NCBI GenBank assembly: GCA_947624195.1
Contig: CANQJH010000008.1
Location: 1 to 59,485 of the forward strand
Source: an uncultured Clostridia bacterium
Lineage (GTDB): Bacteria > Bacillota > Clostridia > TANB77 > CAG-508
DNA length: 59,485 nt
Direction of reading: 5' to 3'
Part shown: positions 56,201-59,485 of the stretch, piece after piece
How the letters are laid out: each line of letters begins with the position of its first letter
Numbering within the stretch: the stretch's first letter is position 1
The notes under the pieces: generated by a model
The model's database searches: none
What the model saw: only the letters and a program-made list of their open reading frames with translations
What the model was told of the DNA's origin: nothing
Made by a program: the position numbers and the translations under genes

Positions 56201-56641
56201 TAAGGTATTTGTTACAAACTCATCTTGTTCTTTTCTTAGAATATAAGGCATTGCCTCTGTTAAAGATTCCATTATTCCTTTATCAGCCTTAAATTTCCAA
56301 AATAATTTTTGTGATTCTTCTCCACTTATTTGAAACCATTCAGGGCAACCTTCATCATCTGGTTCTGGGTCTTTTCTTTTTATATCATTCTTTGCTAAAT
56401 ATGTATGAAATTCTTTATCAGTAAATGTTTCCCCTGAACCATCAGAGAAACGTGCTTCTTCAGCCCATTCTTTATTATATTTAATATTAGCAGTTTTTGT
56501 CTGTTCCTTAATACGTGTATCTACATCTCTTTCTGTATATCCAATTTTAGTCCATCCTTCATGATAAATAACTCCAGGTGTAGTATATGCATAACACATT
56601 GGTATAACTTTTTTAGTAGTTTTTATATTAGGTTTACTCAT
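53267..56641 (-). CDS. GIY-YIG nuclease-helicase fusion with methylase-like C terminus
   Basis: An 1,124-residue restriction-type protein. The N terminus ('CYAYTTPG', 'TKIGYTERDVDTRIKE', residues 16-45) is a GIY-YIG/T5orf172-type nuclease. A superfamily II helicase follows with 'WNAKPRFGKT' (about 165), 'IIDEAHEG' (about 280), 'LHLSGTPFKAL' and 'QAAFRAQNP'. After a charged coiled region (about 700-850) the last 150 residues resemble the start of an adenine methylase ('QIYTPKKVVKQMVDYLEE', 'FIDLYMKSGLYITEIVKR'), with the SAM-site glycines partly replaced. Start ATG 56641, 1 base after the methylase subunit; GGAGATGG precedes it. Confidence 0.88.
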   Translation of the reverse strand: MSKPNIKTTKKVIPMCYAYTTPGVIYHEGWTKIGYTERDVDTRIKEQTKTANIKYNKEWAEEARFSDGSGETFTDKEFHTYLAKNDIKRKDPEPDDEGCPEWFQISGEESQKLFWKFKADKGIMESLTEAMPYILRKEQDEFVTNTLNYFDKNKENSPEVLWNAKPRFGKTLTTYDLCKALNAEKILIVTNRPAIANSWYQDYEKFLGTKSGYYFVSSTDSLKNKKYVLSREEYRNHVNDKEHKGCIEFVSLQDLKGSKFFGGEYDKLEEVANLEWDILIIDEAHEGVDTYKTDVAFDHIHRKYTLHLSGTPFKALANNKFERDAICNWTYADEQQAKRDWNNESEYENPYENLPKLNLLTYKMSDIVLEKVVQGEDFDDDGDNEAYAFDLNEFFMTNESGNFIHDKDVDNFLDALTTQTKFPFSTEELRNELKHTLWILKYVSSAKALARKLKAHKLFKEYEIVLAAGDGEINDNDEEINDITMDKTIKKSYDKVVKAIANNPKTITISVGQLTTGITIPEWTGVIMLSNMQSPALYMQAAFRAQNPCLFNVDGEPYRKENAYVFDFDPARTLDIFEQFANGLSEDTVNGKGDTETRKKHIRELLNFFPVYGEDENGEMIELDAEKVLSIPRAIHAKEVVKRGFMSNFLFQNISGIFSAPSVVKNIIDKLEPVKEQTLVNEKTKDELNINDNGEVDIPDSNIIGTANEIFGEKIYADTEESIYSVISNNELNNNPKEDTLKQLKEIIHSNTDEIVNTAKESYGNDMSKSAQNEITRTINREADREIERHFGEYSINRNIIESDRENAIKIAEEEERYNEIEKINYDYDEKQKQNNKEFEKNILNAIHTITENGEKTAVEVTEKDIKRKEKEGIEEQVRNHLRGFSRTIPSFLMGYGTDETTLENFDKIIPADVFLEVTGITVEDFKFLRDGGEYPDPEDENKMKHFEGNLFEPIVFNDSVKEFLKKRDELANYFEEDAKEDIFDYIPPQRTNQIYTPKKVVKQMVDYLEEENPNCFDDPNATFIDLYMKSGLYITEIVKRLYRSKKMIELYPNKDERLKHIFENQVYGCAPTKIIYMIATHYILGFSKNKDIKISSKHFKLFDTLPSSQAGTLEQDLDRIFNN

Positions 56642-56642
56642 A

Positions 56643-57644
56643 TTATTCCATCTCCTTTACATTATTTTCAATGAAATCAATTTCTTTTTGTGAAAGATTA
56701 TATTTTTTGTATAATTGTTCATCTATTTCATGAATAGATTTAGTCCAATCTATATCTGACTTTTCTGTAAAGTCTTGAAGTGGAACATATTTCCAAGTTG
56801 CTGCATTTACATTTTGTGTTACTTTTAAAATACTCAAACAGGCCCTTGCAAATTTTGTCTTTGTGTATTTTAGACAATTTTTAGCTTCATAATCATTTTC
56901 AAAACTTCCTATTCCATAAAAAGTATGAGTATATCCAGTATCAATTTCTAATACTTCAGGATTAGTAACTATTTCTCCAAACTTTCCATTACCATCTGCT
57001 TTTGGTAATATCACTTTATATTTGAATATATTTTCTGAAGAAACATCAATATATTTTTTATTAATAAATCTTTTTTTTCTAGTTGGTCCAATTACTCCAT
57101 ATATGCATATATCATCTATTTGTTTAGAATCATGAAAACAATCTAATGTAAGTACATTTGATGATAATCTTCTTTCTCTTTTTGCATATTCAGGAAAATC
57201 CAACGCTAAATTATTTATATTAAACTTAGATGCTACATTTATAATATCTGATATACTTCCTTTATCAATTATTTTTTCAATTTTTTCCATTATAGTTTGA
57301 ATTTCAGATGCTGTTGTATAATGCTTTATTGCTCCAAAAGATTTATTTGCATCTCTATATGTTATTGATACACCACCTTTTATAATCGTATTTGGAAAAA
57401 CTGTTTTTGGATCATCATTATAACTTAATACTTTAAAATGTTCATCATTTAACATTTTTTTATTCCAACTTTTAGGTGTATCTCCAGCATTAAACAAAAA
57501 TTTACCAGGTGTAATTAATTCTACCTTATCTGCAATATTGTATGCTGCATCCATAAACAAATGATATACAGGTGGTCTATATTTACTTTCTCCATTTGAA
57601 TCCAATTGATATGGTGGATTTCCAATTACATAATCAAACTTCAT
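56643..57644 (-). CDS. Adenine methyltransferase subunit with NPPY motif
   Basis: A 333-residue protein that begins almost at the catalytic motif IV ('DYVIGNPPYQLD', residues 4-15) of an Eco57I/N6-adenine-type methylase and continues with 'ELITPGKFLFNAG' and a likely target-recognition part. It lacks the SAM-binding motif I and the motif X that normally precede NPPY; similar pieces occur in the 317-residue protein upstream and at the C terminus of the helicase downstream. The three are spaced by 1-2 bases, implying assembly into one enzyme. Confidence 0.85.
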   Translation of the reverse strand: MKFDYVIGNPPYQLDSNGESKYRPPVYHLFMDAAYNIADKVELITPGKFLFNAGDTPKSWNKKMLNDEHFKVLSYNDDPKTVFPNTIIKGGVSITYRDANKSFGAIKHYTTASEIQTIMEKIEKIIDKGSISDIINVASKFNINNLALDFPEYAKRERRLSSNVLTLDCFHDSKQIDDICIYGVIGPTRKKRFINKKYIDVSSENIFKYKVILPKADGNGKFGEIVTNPEVLEIDTGYTHTFYGIGSFENDYEAKNCLKYTKTKFARACLSILKVTQNVNAATWKYVPLQDFTEKSDIDWTKSIHEIDEQLYKKYNLSQKEIDFIENNVKEME

Positions 57645-57646
57645 TT

Positions 57647-58600
57647 TTATTTATTTCCTTTCATACTTCTATATTCAATAATTTTATTAACTCTCCAATC
57701 TTTTATTTTACAATAAACTAATTTCGCTTTTTCTTTTTCTATATTAGAGAAAAAGTCATCAAATGATATTTGTTGAAATTCATCTTTTGGCATTTCAAAG
57801 GGAATTGTGTCTTTTAATCCATCCATTTGCCATATATTCCATGAAATAATATTTGTAATCTTATCTATCATTTTATTGGTAGGATTTTTTGAAAATCTTT
57901 CAGTATAGTAATCTATAAAAGTTTGAACTAGATTTATTCTTGCAAAGAATAAGTTATCTCCCTGAAATTCAAAGCCATATACTGATTCATATGCTCTATA
58001 AACCCATGTTAGCCATTCTTCTTCATTATTTGTGTTTTCATTAACAATTCTAAGTTTTCTATCTAATATTCCTATTCTATCGTTTATTTTTAGTTTTTTC
58101 CCTGTTGTTGCATCATACCTTGAAACGATATATGGTGCTTCTCCGCAAGTTATTTCGATACGTCTAGAGTCTACATATCTTTTCCATTCTTTATTACTAT
58201 CATTATTAAATTGTATTTTTTTGTTTATAGTGGTCCATGTATTATCTTCATTTTCTATGTTAAAAACATTTTTACGATTAAACCATTGTTCATCACAATA
58301 ATTATTCATTTTATTACAAATCCATGATGGAGTAAAAACTTCTGCTTTACCTTTTGTTCGTTCATCTTGCTGTTCTTTTGTTTTCATTATTCTTGGAAGC
58401 ATTATTCCATCCTTTATAAGTTTAATACTATTCATTTCATTCATTTGTTTTTGTTTATCATATTCATCTCCATAAGCTTGGTAGGTATCTGTTGCCCATA
58501 CAATATTTTTTCCAGTTGTTTGATCTTTTAATAAATTTGGAATAATTCTTTTTATGTTATCATATTGATCAAATATATTAGAAAAATTTATTTTACTCAC
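57647..58600 (-). CDS. Restriction-modification subunit M-like protein
   Basis: A 317-residue protein resembling the N-terminal half of a large adenine methylase: 'KAEVFTPSWICNKM' (motif X-like) near residue 90 and the family segment 'EITCGEAPYIVSRYD', then 'GFEFQGDNLFFARINLVQTF'. It has no NPPY of its own. GTG at 58600 is the start, with AGGAGGTG 9-11 nt upstream. It leads the operon 317 aa - NPPY protein - GIY-YIG-helicase - small barrel. It probably supplies part of the SAM site or DNA recognition. Confidence 0.8.
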   Translation of the reverse strand: MSKINFSNIFDQYDNIKRIIPNLLKDQTTGKNIVWATDTYQAYGDEYDKQKQMNEMNSIKLIKDGIMLPRIMKTKEQQDERTKGKAEVFTPSWICNKMNNYCDEQWFNRKNVFNIENEDNTWTTINKKIQFNNDSNKEWKRYVDSRRIEITCGEAPYIVSRYDATTGKKLKINDRIGILDRKLRIVNENTNNEEEWLTWVYRAYESVYGFEFQGDNLFFARINLVQTFIDYYTERFSKNPTNKMIDKITNIISWNIWQMDGLKDTIPFEMPKDEFQQISFDDFFSNIEKEKAKLVYCKIKDWRVNKIIEYRSMKGNK

Positions 58601-58665
58601 GTATACCTACACCTCCTATAATGTTTTGTTGTTTATAAGAAATTTTTATATTTTCACTATTACAT

Positions 58666-58694
58666 TTTATATCATAAAATGACATTTTTCTCAA
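58666..58694 (-). promoter_or_regulatory. Promoter of the restriction-modification operon
   Basis: TTGAGA and TATAAA with 17-nt spacing on the minus strand, about 65 bases before the GTG start. Confidence 0.55.
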
Positions 58695-58753
58695 CCAATT
58701 CCTTATAAAAAACTATTTTTTTCTATAATTTTTCATTTTTTGTCGAGTTATGT

Positions 58754-59485
58754 CTATTCTGTACCTACACAAATAACTTCTACATTTTCATTTAAATATT
58801 TTCTAGCATACTCAACACAGTTTTCTAAGCATACTACTTTAACTTTATCTCTAGGAAATAATTGTTTTTCTGTTGAAACAAAGTTAAGATAATTCATTAA
58901 GTTAAAATTAGCAAATGGCATATAATACACATAAATATAGTCATTATTTTCTTTATAGTAATATTTGTCTCCAAAACTTTTTTCTCTTAATGAAATTAAT
59001 TTATCTCCAAAAATTTCATATACTTTCTGATTCATAAAATTTTGATCGTTTATCAGTTTAAATACTTTCCATGTTTCTTGATTGTATGGGATTATATAAC
59101 TTTCTTCATAATTAATTTTATCAAATTTTGGTTTATATAGATATTCTTCATTTTCTGTAAAAACAATTATTCCTTTAAAATTACTTTTATTTCTATCTAT
59201 TTCCTTATCTATATATTTTAGTTCTCTTGAAGTAATATTTTTATTCAAATAATAAACTAAATAAGCCGTTTTATTAAATTCTTCTGTATCTTCGCCAAAA
59301 AATCTTTCTCTTCTTGATGCTATTCCTATAAATCTATTTCCTCTTTTTGTGTATGTATTTATCTCACATTTCCAACTAGGCTCAAAGCTCCAGTCACAAT
59401 CTTTAAATTTACATGCAATATCACTAGCTCTCTCCATTCTTTCTTTATATCTTTCATCTCTATTTACATTTCTATATCCAAATCC
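58754..59485 (-). CDS. Unrecognised protein, 5' end outside the window
   Basis: The frame is open to the window edge: 16 more codons precede the first internal ATG (59437), so the true start is probably beyond 59,485. About 243 residues are visible. A Cys-rich beginning ('ASDIACKFKDCDW'), a beta-rich middle ('FKGIIVFTENEEYLYKP') and a C terminus 'VKVVCLENCVEYARKYL' are seen, without a known motif. It lies upstream of the restriction-modification operon in the same direction; a separate promoter lies between them. Confidence 0.6.
   Translation of the reverse strand, partial: GFGYRNVNRDERYKERMERASDIACKFKDCDWSFEPSWKCEINTYTKRGNRFIGIASRRERFFGEDTEEFNKTAYLVYYLNKNITSRELKYIDKEIDRNKSNFKGIIVFTENEEYLYKPKFDKINYEESYIIPYNQETWKVFKLINDQNFMNQKVYEIFGDKLISLREKSFGDKYYYKENNDYIYVYYMPFANFNLMNYLNFVSTEKQLFPRDKVKVVCLENCVEYARKYLNENVEVICVGTE

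Larger units (their letters stand above)
47693..59485. mobile_element. Integrative element B (runs past the window edge)
   Basis: It starts with the second tRNA half and end repeat and contains the OLD pair, RloA/RloB, two small genes and the GIY-YIG-helicase/methylase operon. By the integration geometry its right end should restore a complete tRNA beyond 59,485, with an integrase possibly nearby. Confidence 0.55.

Overview
The window comes from a low-GC, anaerobic, probably spore-forming member of the Bacillota (Clostridia-like). The evidence is the AT-rich coding sequence, strong purine-rich Shine-Dalgarno sites with several TTG and GTG starts (ftsH, rpoB, rpoC, comM), the oxygen-sensitive ribonucleotide reductase NrdD/NrdG, a class D-type sortase, a SpoVD/FtsI-type penicillin-binding protein with PASTA repeats and a CotF-type spore coat protein. 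Nearly every gene lies on the minus strand. No species can be named from the sequence alone.

Positions 1-36,400 are mostly chromosomal core. From the left: a transglutaminase-like protein, a CYTH-domain protein with an unrecognised partner, nrdG-nrdD, a sortase, rsmA, a PASTA-PBP, ftsH, tilS, dnaB, rplI, gdpP, rpoC-rpoB behind a consensus promoter and a long leader with an internal terminator, yraN-dprA-comM, cell-wall and coat genes, topB, a surface protein, a P-loop kinase and a YqeG phosphatase. comM and a nearby M15 peptidase gene each carry one frameshift. A small dispersed repeat family, MITE-like, sits directly behind the stop codons of several genes here.

Positions 36,500-59,485 form a defence island. 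It holds (i) a cytosine methyltransferase plus a GHKL (Hsp90/MORC-like) ATPase operon with two proteins of unknown function; (ii) a TOTE-type primase-helicase and an AAA ATPase with a decayed toxin-antitoxin pair; (iii) an OLD-type ATPase-TOPRIM nuclease translationally coupled to a membrane coiled-coil protein; (iv) an RloA/RloB (AbiL-like) pair; and (v) a GIY-YIG-helicase with an adenine methylase whose parts are spread over three polypeptides. Two displaced 3' halves of a tRNA with a CAT anticodon loop (42,167 and 47,693), each followed by the same ~0.5 kb end sequence and the same small gene, mark two integrative elements inserted in tandem at a tRNA-Met-type site. The second element runs past the right edge, where the intact tRNA and an integrase would be expected. 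No integrase, CRISPR array, rRNA or intact tRNA is visible in the window.
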